This document shows positions 21,486 to 32,591 of a stretch of DNA of 64,000 nucleotides, in pieces. The DNA is from Dipteronia dyeriana (lineage: Eukaryota > Streptophyta > Magnoliopsida > Sapindales > Sapindaceae). The position numbers and the translations under genes were made by a program. Below the pieces are notes generated by a model. That model made no database searches, had not been told where the DNA came from, and saw nothing but the letters and a program-made list of their open reading frames with translations. Each line of letters starts with the position of its first letter. Positions within the stretch are counted from its first letter, which is position 1. The DNA is taken from assembly GCA_032871835.1 (NCBI GenBank), contig CM065297.1, positions 23,614,098-23,678,097 of the forward strand, written 5' to 3'.

Positions 21486-23912
21486 CTACTCAGCCGGGTC
21501 CTCCTCCAAGACCTCATTGACCACCGTCATAACCTCAGGTGGTATGGACGCGTCGAGAAGGGTGGCTATAGACTCCACTTCAGTTTCTCCCATAGAAGGT
21601 TCTTCAGGCTGATCCCGGGTTCCCGGCTGGCCCCTTTCAGGCTCTACTAATTGAACTTCCCTCAAAGATTCTCCAGGACCTGATGCTGGGAAGGTCGGAA
21701 TAAGAGGAGAAAGATCTAGTATGTCAGGCCACTTCCCAGCTCCATCCCCAGCAGAAGGACCCACTTCGTTATCTCCAGGGCTAGACATCTCTGTAGCATG
21801 AGACATAATTTCCTCTCTATCCCAGCCGGTGATACTGGATAGGTCGAATGGAAGGGGAAGGGCTTCAGCAACCTAGAAAGAGGCATAGAAAAACCTCTCG
21901 CTAAAAGAGGCATCCACCTCGGTTTGTAGCTTCGTCGCTTGAGCATGAAGATCCTGTATTTCAACCTCTAACCATTGGGCATCGGCCTTTCAAGAATCCC
22001 GCTGACTGGCTCGACATTGAGAACTGAGGGTTTCTTGGTCAAAGGACCACTTTAACCTTTCATGGTCGTATCGAAGTTCATCTAACTCTGCCTCCATTCC
22101 TCCCTGGCAGAAGGCCATCTCTTGTATCAAGTCTTGAACCCGTGCCAATAATTCCATGGTTCGCTCAACTTCAGCTTCATCCCTGGCTGCCCGGTCATAG
22201 AGAGAAGCTATCTGGTGGCCCATGGAAACATGGAACTTGAAGTCCTGCAAAGGGAATTCAAGTTAGGAAACAATAAATCAAACTATCACATGAGGGAATA
22301 AGAGGTGATGACTACTTAGGCCAAGAGGGCAGAACCCTTGGTAACCAGAATATCTATGGGCATTGAAGCCATCCAAGAGAGACTGCCCACATGGCAGAAA
22401 GCAACGAATTGCCCTACAACCTCATATTGAAAGACAGAGCCAGATTGATCAAACGGGCAAGCATGGGAAACCCCTTCGACACCAGCTTTGGGGTCCTTTA
22501 GAGCCTGGGAGGCTATAGGTATAGAAAAAGAGGCAGAAGTGCCTGGCAGGTGCGAAGTAGGGGCGACAGGAGCAAAAGCGGGACTAGGGAGTCAGGATTA
22601 CTACATCAGCTACTTGAGAAACGAAGGCCCATTTACCTCGTACCTTGGCAGCCCGAGATGCAAAAAGTGATAACTTGGACCTGTGCTGGGAAGAGGATAG
22701 AGCAAGAGCAGACGAAACCCCCGCTGGAGCAGGGAGACCCTCCTTCTCTGGGGAAACCAGAGGATTTTCTCGATTCGACTTCTCAGAAGGGGGAGAAGTG
22801 CGAGATCGCTGGGCATCTTGGGAAGCTGGAGCAACAACAAAAACTGTTAAAAAATAATAAGGTAAAGCCATCTAAACTGAAACATTTTTCAGCACAAGGC
22901 ATGATGGGTCAAATTACTTATGAGGAGTAGCAGCAGATATTCACAGATAGCAGTTTACCAGATGAGAATCAAAAGGGTCAATAGTCAGGAACTTCAGGTT
23001 CAAATAGTTCCTGGCAAGGATGGCCTTCAGCACCACCTCAGATTCGGCGGACAAGGAATCTCGGCCCCACGGGGGCTTATCATTGAAGGTGGTTAGAACT
23101 GCGACTCATGCCCGTCTATGAAGTTCGAGCTCCCCCAATCCTTTCCCGTTAGTATCCACTCCTCTTTCCAGGCAGGATCTTTTCTCAAGGCACCAGGGAT
23201 GATAAAGTTGAGTTTGTTCTTTGCCTTGACATAGAACTGACCTCGAGGAACCCCAGACAAGCTCCCAATCAGATAGACGTAAGCTAGCTCATCACCTATT
23301 GGCTCTCAAGTGACTTTGCTTAACTCGTATTGTTCCCTTCACAACATGAGGAAGCCCATCAGATGCCTCCAGAAGTCAGGTGTCAACTAGAGGGGAGCTA
23401 GCTGTAGGGCGATGAGAGCCCGTCGAAAGGTAGGATGAAAGGGGAGCCTCACCCCGTTCTCGAAGGTCATGAAGTGAATAGGGAGCACGCCTTTGGGTGG
23501 ATTAAAGGCGTCGTAATTCCTGTGAATGACTGTGAGGGAGACGCTGTCAGGAATGCCGTATTAGGACCTCATGTAGTTGATCTACTACGGGTCAACGGCG
23601 GAGTCTGGAATGACTTTCAAGTCATAGGGAGACGCCTCTCTAGAGTAGGACCGATAACCGTGACCTGGACCTTTCCAGCAATATCATCCCTATTTACCTT
23701 GCCAGAATCCTCATCAACCAAGCTCAAGGGGTTATCTAGTCGATTAGAAAACCAATCCCGATTGTCACATTCTTGTTCGATCGACGACTTTGCAGGGTTG
23801 GAGGAGAATCGTCCCCATCTAGGTCTCATTGAGCCCTCTTCCCTTGGGCAAGACTAGAAACCTCTATACCGTCAAAGAGGGAGTCGACGAAATCATGGCT
23901 AACTTTCGACAT
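21486..23912 (-). pseudogene. G3 antisense gene, broken
   Basis: Homologue of the G4 gene, read against the element. The likely start ATG is at 23912; a stop follows after about 28 codons. Intron 1 lies at 22826-22921 with the TTGTTGCTCCAG acceptor kept but the donor changed from GT to AT. Intron 2 ends with TTTGCAG at 22245-22247, and exon 3 reads DFKFHVSMGHQIASLYDRAA, then a coiled coil (VERTMELLARVQDLIQEM...). The C-terminal part (21806-21486) includes LLDASIPPEVMTVVNEVLEED, matching the acidic tail in G4. At least one frameshift separates the last two pieces. Function unknown. Confidence 0.72.
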
Positions 23913-24315
23913 AATGAATAGGGCTTGAAGATGGAGAAAAAGAACTTTAAGGTGAATAAAAACAAGTGACATAGTTGGAGAAGATAGCGAGAGAGAGGAA
24001 GTCTGAAAATTCGAAATTGAAAAAATACATGAGGAAGCGACAATGAGTTTGAGTTTAAATAGAGGTTATGATGGTAGTGACTTCGATGAAATCCTCGGGA
24101 AGATTACCTCGAACCACGGAGAGGGGCGTAACACAGTTGGATTTCGTCAAGGAGTACACCAGTCTGTGCTAGCCACGTCACCTGAGCAATTAATGAGAAG
24201 ATTTCATTCGAGATCCTCAGTAGTGATTTGGTAACGGAAAATTTCCCAATTAAAAAATAAGGAATCTGACTCCAACCCTAACTCTTCCACCGATGTTCAA
24301 GTCAGATGAGACTTC

Positions 24316-25375
24316 TGTTAATAGTAAAATTTGGCTAGGGGATCAAACAGAAATTTTTCACTCTCCTAGCTAGAATCAAAGCTCGAATTCACCATCCATG
24401 GGACCCCGGGCAAACCATAAAGCTACCCCGCAGAAGCGGAGAAGGATTATCGGGCTTCAAAACTATCAAGAATAAAGTTAGGCACGACCAGGTCGAGCTC
24501 TCACGCAAACACTGGAATCTGGGCTCCTCGAGATCGCCTATCCCAAAACCTCGGTTCCTGGGTCGGGCTCCAAAACTACCCCGTGAAAGCGAGGAAAGAT
24601 CACCGAGCTCAGAAAGCACTCGAAGTGAAGCCCGACACAAACAAGAGTGAGTTCCTTCTAGGTCAAGGCTTCCCGAGGTCAGATTTAACTCGTAGCCTAA
24701 GCCAGAAGCCCACCAACTTCTTCAGAAGCCCGCTATCCCCGTCAAATGTGAAGAGAGAGCCTCTAAGTGGATCAGGTTCATGCTATAGCTAGTTCACTAA
24801 GGGGCGTATGTAGCCTACCTAGACATGAAAGAAGAATCTCGCCTAATCTACACTACCCCCAGTAAGTGCTCAAAAGGCCGTCCCAAGCTTCTTAGACCAG
24901 AACTAAAGCATGGATCTACCTCGCTCTACGAAACAACGAGCAGCTAACTCGATGACCTCCATGAAGAATCATGCCATGAATACACACAAGATCATATCTA
25001 CATTATAACGAACATTAAATTATGCATATGTGTAAGACAAGAATTTGTTTCCAAATAGGAACAAACGTATCTCCACCAACGATAATCTTGAGTATGTTAT
25101 TCACTTGAAGTCAACGACTTTTAAATAGGGGATCCCGCCTGATAATGAGGGAACAGGTTCAGAGAATCAAGACGGGAGATGCACCCGTTCAAATTATTTC
25201 GGCCATGTATAAATATACCCAAGTATTCCCACGGAAGAGAGGGAGAAAAGACGACAAAGAGAAAATTAAGAGAATTATGTCGGGCCTAAATTCTGTGATC
25301 AGAACACGACCATCATTGTATCTACTATTCGATAGGCACGAGGTTGCCACCCTTCTATTCCCTAGATCATAGATT
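24316..25375 (+). repeat. G3 3' LTR, 3' end missing
   Basis: Begins TGTTAATAGTAAAATTTGG after ...GAGACTTC. A TATA-like TATAAATA lies near 25208. Similarity to the other LTRs continues through TACTATTCGATAGGCACGAGG and fades soon after CCTAGATC near 25375. The last roughly 250 bases, including the ...GTCAACA end, are absent, so no target-site duplication can be defined. Confidence 0.8.
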
Positions 25376-26889
25376 ATGGATAAACACTGATAAATGCATG
25401 TGTACTAGGTTAAAGCAATTGAATCTAATAATACACATTCAAGACAATGATATATATTTATCGATACGTACCGTGGAAAAAAAATTATATTATATATATC
25501 ATGTATGGTAATTAAATTCAAGAAATGAAGATTACTGATGTTAAAAAAAAGCATGGTATTTTAGGTGCTGTTTGGAACCATTTTTAAAAATGGTTTTTTG
25601 TTTTCAAAAATAAAAATCAGGTTTAATGTTGTTTGTTTACGCGTTTTACAAAACTGTTTTTAAAAATAAAAAACAACATTATGAAATGTATAACTAAAAA
25701 GTTAAAGAATAAAAGAGTGTTTGATATCATTTTTAAAATAGTGTTTTTGAAATAATGTTTTGAAAACAATGAAAAACAATTTTTTTAAAAAAAGTTTTTA
25801 ACTTTTTAGTTATAACTTTTACAATTGGGGGGAGGGGGGGTTGGCCAAGGCAAACAACATTCAAGTTGTTTTTTGTTTTTAAAAACAAAAAGCGGTTTTT
25901 AGAAAACATATCCAAACACCTCCTAACTTTAGTTGTTTTTCACGATTTTCAAAAGCATCTTTTCAAAACAAATCACAACTATTTTCCACTAAATAACTAC
26001 TTTATTTATTTTAAAAACAACTAAACATTTTTACATCGTTTTTCTTTTTAGAAAATAACTTTTAAAAAACACTGCCAAACACATTATATTTGTAAAAAAT
26101 ATTTTTATCAAAAATACCATTTTAAAAACGATATCAAACACGTCCATATATGATGCAATCATGCAACTCGTCCCTTCCCGTAGCCCAACAAGCATGTTTG
26201 AAATGTAGGAGAGGGGGCTTCTAAGACTGACGATATTTACAACCCTTAAAAACTGTATGTACACCCCAATTTAGTATATTTTTAAAAATCCAATATTACC
26301 CTTTAAATGGCTAAATAGTTTATAAGTACACACCAATAATTATTAATTGGTTTTATATCGATCCTTTGAAAAAATAAAAAAGGAAGTTTCTTATTAATTG
26401 TTTGATATGATAATAAAAACATTTCTATTTTATCAAACCTCAGCTTCTATTTTAAATACCAATTTTAATTTCTTTTAAGAAATACAAAATGATTGAGTTA
26501 ACCAACAATTTAGTGTTATAATTGAGTGAAACAAAAATCAATACAAACAATAAATTTTTTATTGTAAAAGAAAACAATAAGCTTTCTTAGGAATATAGGA
26601 ATTGAGATATATTGTTATGTAATAAAAGCTAATAGTTTTTCAATTCGATGGAATTGGAGAATTTTAAAGTTGAAAAAAATTAAAGAATTAAAAAAAAAAA
26701 GTTTGAATACAATGATAAGAATTTTTTTTCAAATATTTGTAGTAACATCAAATGTTTTTATAGGAATTAAAATATTTTTTTTAAAAGAAATTATTTATTT
26801 AAATAAAAAGATATAAAATAATAAATCTGATTAAAATTAGAAAAAGTACGATCTTTGAGTTCAGAAAAAGTTGGTACTTCAGACATAAG
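25376..26889. other. AT-rich host sequence with a MITE-like repeat; no gene seen
   Basis: Very AT-rich with long homopurine and homopyrimidine runs and a G-rich patch near 25828-25842. No reading frame has recognisable content. A candidate foldback repeat is listed separately. The right part leads into the promoter and leader of the RLP24 pseudogene. Confidence 0.5.
25561..25926. repeat. MITE-like foldback element
   Basis: Left end TTAGGTGCTGTTTGGA and right end, read as its complement, TTAGGAGGTGTTTGGA form imperfect terminal inverted repeats. The inside is rich in TTTTTAAAAA and internal complementarity, typical of small non-autonomous DNA elements in plants. No clear target-site duplication was found and no coding sequence is present. 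A further CAAACACGTCC end near 26135 suggests a second related copy. Confidence 0.4.
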
Positions 26890-27513
26890 GTGGGTGTCTT
26901 TAGTGGAACTTTAATGAACATGTCACCTTCTCGACTTCTTGTCTCTGTATCACAAACTCTGCAGAAGAAGCTCAAGGCACAGCAAAACCTCTTCAATCCG
27001 CCGACCCTATACGCGTCTATACAATTCCTCACCTGTAAGTCTCTTTTATCTTACTCCAACAACTTGTTTTCATTTCTATCAATATTAGGATTACTTTTTT
27101 TTAAGGGTTTAGGGTTTGTTCTTAATATTGTTGTAATTTATAGCAAGTGATTTTGTGTTCCAAGATTTTCTAATTTCAAATTTCATAGACTTTGTAAATT
27201 ACGTTTTAATGCTCTAGGCTCTAGCTGAGCAGTGAGCTCCCTCGTTCTTTTCCTCCATGTGTTTTCGGTTTATTCACATACCACTCTGTCACTAAATGTA
27301 GTCTAATTTATTCATTTTGAATTTTGTCTAGAACAAATTCTGATGCATCAGTAATGCACTGCTACTTTATTGGTGATTTCTATGTGTTTTTACTTGATCA
27401 AAACACTAATTGTGTGACGCAATGGCCAGAATTTGAAGCATTGATGTTATTATAATGTTTGTGGTGTTTGATCCTTGGTAAGAATTTCGATTCGGTAATA
27501 ACTTGGATATAAG

Positions 27514-28587
27514 ATGAGGCTAGAAAAGTGTTGGTTTTGTTCTTCCACAGTATATCCGGGACATGGTATTCAGTTTGTTCGCAATGATGCAAAGGTAAGA
27601 CTTAAGAGTGATTGTTTGTGTTCCGAAATTCACATTTATCTGTTAAAATTTCATTGTCAGATGTTTTTTTGCGTATTGCTTATGTGTGTACTGTATCTTC
27701 ATGCTGTGCCGTGCCATTTTTAGTTTAGGTTGGCTTTAGGGTCCTGTGATACTGATTTAGCATGGGAACACTGGTCTAACAGTTATTATTCAGTGGTTTT
27801 AGCTGTGGAGAATTGTGATTTGTTCTATTGTTTAGTAGCTGTATCGTATGAAAGTTGTGAAATCAAATAGGTATGGTTTTGCTTTTGCCTGGCAATGTTA
27901 AAGGCTGTGCACTACTTCAAGGGATTTTAGTTATGCAATATTGAAGCTGGGTTATGTGCCTTATATTAGGCATGTGGCATGTGTCATTTTTATATCTCTT
28001 GCTGCATCTTAATTTCATAAATGTTAGTGCATCTAGCTCATCACAAGTGACCCTTCTGTAGATTTTTCGGTTTTGCAGATCCAAATGCCCACATAAAGTA
28101 AAATGGAGGCCTATAGGCGATTGAATGGAAAGGACAAGAAAAATTGGGTGGTGCTTCATTGTTCTCTTTTTGCTTTCCGTGTCTCAAGGACTCAACCTTT
28201 GAGTTTGAGAGGAAGCGTAATACGCCAGAGAGATATTACAGAAACCTTACTGAAAACACTCTAAAGGCCATCAAGAAGATCGATAAAATCAGAGTAGCTA
28301 GGGAGGAGAGACTCCATTCAAAGAGGTTTGTTATATTATTTGATCATATTATTTATTCTAAAACTTAATATGTTTCATTTGTGAACTGACATTTACATGG
28401 AAAATGCTGGCAGGATGGTGGGGAAGAAATCCAAGGAGCGGAAGGAAGCAGCTGTAGAATTGGAGCAGGCATCCACATGTTCAAAGCTCCATCTGTTCTT
28501 TCACAGGACCAATCTCTAACTCTTCCGAAGATCGAAGTCAAGGTTTCTCGAGTACAATCAGAGAAGAATCAACCCATGGAAGAGTGA
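27514..28587 (+). pseudogene. RLP24: RLP24-like ribosome-biogenesis gene, decayed but with introns kept
   Basis: RLP24 is a nucleolar, L24e-related factor of 60S ribosome assembly. Exon 27514-27594 reads [20 protein letters not shown] plus FVRNDAK, the diagnostic zinc-ribbon start, and ends at a GTAAGA donor. The next exon (from 28062 after TGTAG) reads IFRFCRSKC, then lacks about nine codons and has a further small deletion that shifts the frame to a TGA near 28122; an odd insertion follows before [20 protein letters not shown] (to 28325). The last exon (28414-28587) starts MVGKKSKERKEAA, is frameshifted near 28480, and ends NQPMEE. An upstream exon with a GTAAGT donor at 27035 looks like a 5'-UTR exon. 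Retained introns show DNA-level duplication, not retroposition. A working gene would need these lesions to be assembly errors. Confidence 0.85.
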
Positions 28588-30891
28588 TTTTAGATTCGGT
28601 GCTCATCTCACTACACTCATTATATTACCAGGACATGTCAGTATTTGCAACTCTTGTTTCAGTATTCAAGATTTTTTTTTTTTTCGTATGTTTAAGCGAA
28701 GTTTGTCTGGAATTTCAACTGTACTTGCTTATTATAATGTAACTGTTCTTTTGTAGTTTCACTTCATTTCTACTGCTTCTATATTTTCTTTTGCTTTAAA
28801 TGATGATATGATAGTTCTTCTTTGATGTAATCATGAAATGAACTGGTAAGAGTATGTTACTGTACAACATTTGCTGAACTCGTGTGCATATTCATTTTAG
28901 GTAGGCAAATCTGCCCACTTGTTTGGTATTCCATTGAATGGTTTCTGAAATGTTAAGTTGTTAGCTGAAGAAAATCAACCAAAACTGTAATCTTTTGTTG
29001 AAGTGGGTCTGGTGGTGATCTGCCCTAAGGCAATGACTGCTTGGTACATACCGTCTTTTATATGTGATTTTCTCAGAAGATGTTTTAAGTTGAATGCTGG
29101 TTCTCTAATCATTCAGTACTCCAGTTATGACTGCTGAATTTGTGAATTTAATGGTCAAGATAAGTCAAGTTGCTAAATTTAATGATGTAAAGAATTGAAT
29201 TTAGTTAGCCTACAACTCATTTTTGTCTCGTTTTTGTGCTCTTTAAGTCAAGCAAACAGAGTTGATGTTTCAAAAAGTTTGATAGTCAGGTGCCAATTTT
29301 TAGTATATTTGAATGGTAATGCAGAATTTACTTTTTATTCAAAAGAACAAAATTCATACTCTGAAATCTGAATTGCTTTCCTATCTAGTGGAAAATGCAT
29401 TTGAGGGGGGTTTTAGAGTTTGAATTGCTACAGCTTTTTGAAAAGTTGAAACAGAGTCTGTCTTTCTGTTTATGAAATATTTCTGTTTATAAATCTTGAA
29501 TATCTTTTATATCCTTTTTTGTTTTAACAGTTCGATTGTAACCTTTTTCTCCAACACCGGTATCAACTTTTTCTTGCATATACTATTCTCTGCAAGGAAA
29601 GCATCTTTCCCTTTTGTTTTGTCACAGAAAATATTAGTATGACATCCTAAAAGATAAGGATTGTAGCACGGATACATTACAAAACTCTGAAGACATACAA
29701 TGTTGTTTAAAGTTGAACCGGATAGAAAATTCTCTGCTTCCCAGAAGTGTAAAAACCATAAAACATTATTAGTAAATGAGGGGGTTTGATGTGTTGCAAC
29801 GATACAAGCATGTGGAGTCATAATTGTTGTTCATAGCAATATTGCTGCCAATGCCACTACATAATTTTCATCATCTTCAGACAAACATTTCTTCTGCATA
29901 AAGCATATTCATATACTCCATGTTACTATGTTAGACACTTGGACCCCTTCCCAATTTCTTCCTTATCTGGATATTATTGCTACCAGTATCATGACTCCGC
30001 GGGAACTAGTAATACTTGAAGAACAAGGCAAATTTCAAGCCTCTTTTATCTCTCTCTCTCTCTCTCTCATTACAATTCACATTATTAATTTGACTTGTGA
30101 TCTCTATTGTCTTCAATCAGGTGCCAGTTGACTGTTTGCCGATACATTATGCATGTTAGCCAGACAAGCAGGTGACTAAACATTACCTGGAAATTTCATT
30201 TTGTTTTATCATCTCTAAATGTGTAAGTTGACCTGATTGAATGGTTTTGTCGTTATTATACCAAGCTGTTTCAGATCTGACATGGAAATTACAAGAGAAA
30301 TCTAATCTAACCATATTACGGTTTTTGATGTTGTACAAGTTTAATTCAGTACAACACAGAGTTACGTTTCCATTGAAAATTGATGACCAAATTCTTATAT
30401 TTGACCCACCAAAACATGGGCTTGTATACAATAATTATAGATCTGGAGGGTCCATTTTGTTTTCTTCTACAAAGGGTACAGCATGTAAGTTTCAGCAGCC
30501 ACAAGCATGATAAATGCTGGCAAGGTATCAGAATAAATTCCAATATTATTTTAACAACTTTAAGTTTGTGAGAATTGAAGATGTGAACAGTTGGCTTATG
30601 TAGATATAAAGCATAAATTTTGGTATCCATGTAAAGAATGAATGCTCATTCATTCTTGTGAATTGTGATATGCAAGGTGCTGTTTCCATAACAAGAAAAG
30701 AATAATATAATTCTTACTTGGCTTCAGTTTCTGTGTTTGTTCTTAGGATGCTTCATTCTTATACTCAAGAATTAGTTGATCAAGTTTCTCGTACACAATT
30801 TACAGTTTTCGATACTTCTTCGCCTTTTCAATTAGCACATCCTCTTTAGCACATTTGATATGCATCTCTTTTTTTACATTAGTGGTTGATG
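28588..30891. other. host intergenic sequence, no supported gene
   Basis: Probably 3' flank of the RLP24 copy, then AT-rich intergenic DNA. It includes a (TC)n microsatellite at about 30049-30068. Around 29928-30170 there is an open stretch (LDTWTPSQFLPYLDIIATSI and PRELVILEEQGKFQ) followed by an acceptor-like TTCAATCAG; I do not recognise a family and do not call it a gene. Confidence 0.45.
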
Positions 30892-30911
30892 GTTCGAGTT
30901 AGTGTTGTAAA

Positions 30912-31125
30912 AATGGACTGGCCTGGTTCATTAGGCACGGTCTGGCCAATCCATTTTTGGAAACTGGCCTGGCCGGGCCCGGCCTGTTTCCGAAACATGA
31001 GGCCCAGCACGGCAAGCCGGCCTGCCACAGGTGGGCCGTGCCAGGCTGGGCCGCGGGCCCGTTCTGGCGGGCCAGACGGGCTTGGTCCGATGGGTCAGGC
31101 TTGGTCCGGCGAGCTTGGCGAGTCT
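30912..31125 (+). repeat. hAT left subterminal GGCC-rich region
   Basis: About 200 bp with repeated GGCCTGG, GGCCGG and GGGCC motifs in very AT-rich surroundings, a strong local GC jump. The right end (46935-47170) has the same character. In hAT elements subterminal short repeats bind transposase; that role is inferred here. Confidence 0.6.
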
Positions 31126-31411
31126 GGTCCAATTTTTTTTTTTCCAAATTACGTTTGTTTGGATTTAAGGTTTAGGGTTTAGGATTTAAAATGAATAAAG
31201 AGAACGAACAATTTTTAGGATTTGAAATAAATAAAGAAAACGAATAATTTTTTATTTATTTAATTATTTTTCACTTATGGAATTCAGTATTACATATTTA
31301 CATGATTGTCTTATTAAAAACCTTATCAAGAAAAATCCAGTGAGATAAAAACTTGTTAAAGGAAAAATAGTGCATTCGTTTTACAACTTACAAGTAAATA
31401 ATAAATACATG

Positions 31412-32513
31412 TGTTAATAGAGAAATTTGGTCAGGGGTCAAAGAGAAATTTTTCACCTTCAATCGACAATCATGAAGCCCAGTAAAGCCACCCTGCAAGA
31501 GCAGGGAAGGCCGGTTAGGCTTCAAAGTTACCAGAAGACAAGCCAGACGCGACCGGGATAAGCCCCCACAGGAGTACTGGAGCCCAGGCTTCTCTAGGCC
31601 ATCTATCGGGAAACCTCGGCTCAAAGGTCGAGCTCCACAACCGACCATAAATTCCAGGGGAAGTCTCCAAGCTCAAGGGACATTCGAAATAAGCCCGCCA
31701 ACCTCTCCAGAAGATCGCTGCTCTTTCCAGGCATAAGGGAAGAATCACGCCTGGATCTACACTACCCCAGCTACCTCCCGGAGAAGTCTACAAGAGCACC
31801 TCAAGCCCCCACAGGTCAGGGAAAATCCATCTTAAGCTTCTAAGAGCAGAGCTAAAGCATGGATCCACCTCACTCTACGGGGCAACGGGCAGCTAGCAGG
31901 GTGACCTCTATAAAGATCGATGGCACGAATGCACACAGGATCATCTCCACATGATATCTACATGCACGTCAAGAATTTAAATTCAAATAAGGGAACCAAC
32001 TTATCTTCATCAACGATGTCATCAAATCCGGAAACAATTCAAATTTAAATAACAAATCCCGCCCGATAAGGAGGGAACGGATTCATGAGATTACGGTAGA
32101 GTATTCGTAAACTAAAAACCTACTTGGATGATATATATATGTGAAGCCAAGAAAGGGGAAAAGAGAGACAAAAAAAGAACGAACGACAGAGACAAAATTA
32201 TAAGCAACAGACATACACATAGAAGGAGGGCCTAAATTCTGATTACAGAACACGGTCACCTTCATCTCCACTATTCGACAGGCACCAAGGTGCCTCCACC
32301 CTACACTTCCGAGAGATTGTGAGCAGATAAGAGAGTTATTTGTATCTTAAAGCAATATATCAAATATAGAGCTCCCATTTACTGTTATTACCTTACGTCT
32401 CTCTTTTAAACAGGTCGAAAACCAACGGTACCGACCGCGGCCACCGTTTCGGTGGTAGTGGTCTTGAGGGTGTTAACAGAAATTTCTCATCTCGAGTAAA
32501 TTTCCCGTCATCA
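31412..32513 (+). repeat. G4 5' LTR
   Basis: Starts TGTTAATAGAGAAATTTGG and ends CCCGTCATCA, 1102 bp, immediately before the primer-binding site. A short run of ATATATATATG near 32130 marks the place where the 3' LTR has a long TA/TG microsatellite. Confidence 0.92.
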
Positions 32514-32518
32514 CTTTC

Positions 32519-32536
32519 TGACGCCGTCTGTGGGAA
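32519..32536 (+). other. G4 primer-binding site
   Basis: TGACGCCGTCTGTGGGAA, one base different from the G1 site (TGGCGCC...), five bases after the LTR. Confidence 0.75.
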
Positions 32537-32591
32537 ACCTCTCACACCACCATCTTTTTACATTCAAAAAGTTCTTTATTTCAAAATCACC

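Larger units (their letters stand above)
18028..25375 (+). mobile_element. G3: 5'-truncated Tat retrotransposon, 3' LTR incomplete
   Basis: Starts inside the first RNase H (YFQAHSIAVVTDQPLRQ-like, 18028) and continues with the second RNase H, integrase, tandem array, antisense gene and a 3' LTR that loses similarity near 25375. No 5' LTR, gag or reverse transcriptase. It stands head to head with G2; the changeover lies between about 18010 and 18028. The two are too divergent to be a recent duplicate of each other. Confidence 0.85.

Noticed and set aside
12750..25375. One large inverted duplication (palindrome) centred near 18018
   Set aside because: The arms differ by many substitutions and indels, break at different pol positions, and have LTRs of different completeness, so they are better seen as two elements.
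27514..28587. A functional RLP24 gene
   Set aside because: The frame is broken in two exons and conserved residues are missing. It could be reinstated only if the lesions are sequencing errors.
30886..31182. Overlapping open frames on both strands in the GC-rich hAT end
   Set aside because: GC-rich repeats lack stop codons by composition; the frames resemble no protein and the same effect appears at 46888-47215.
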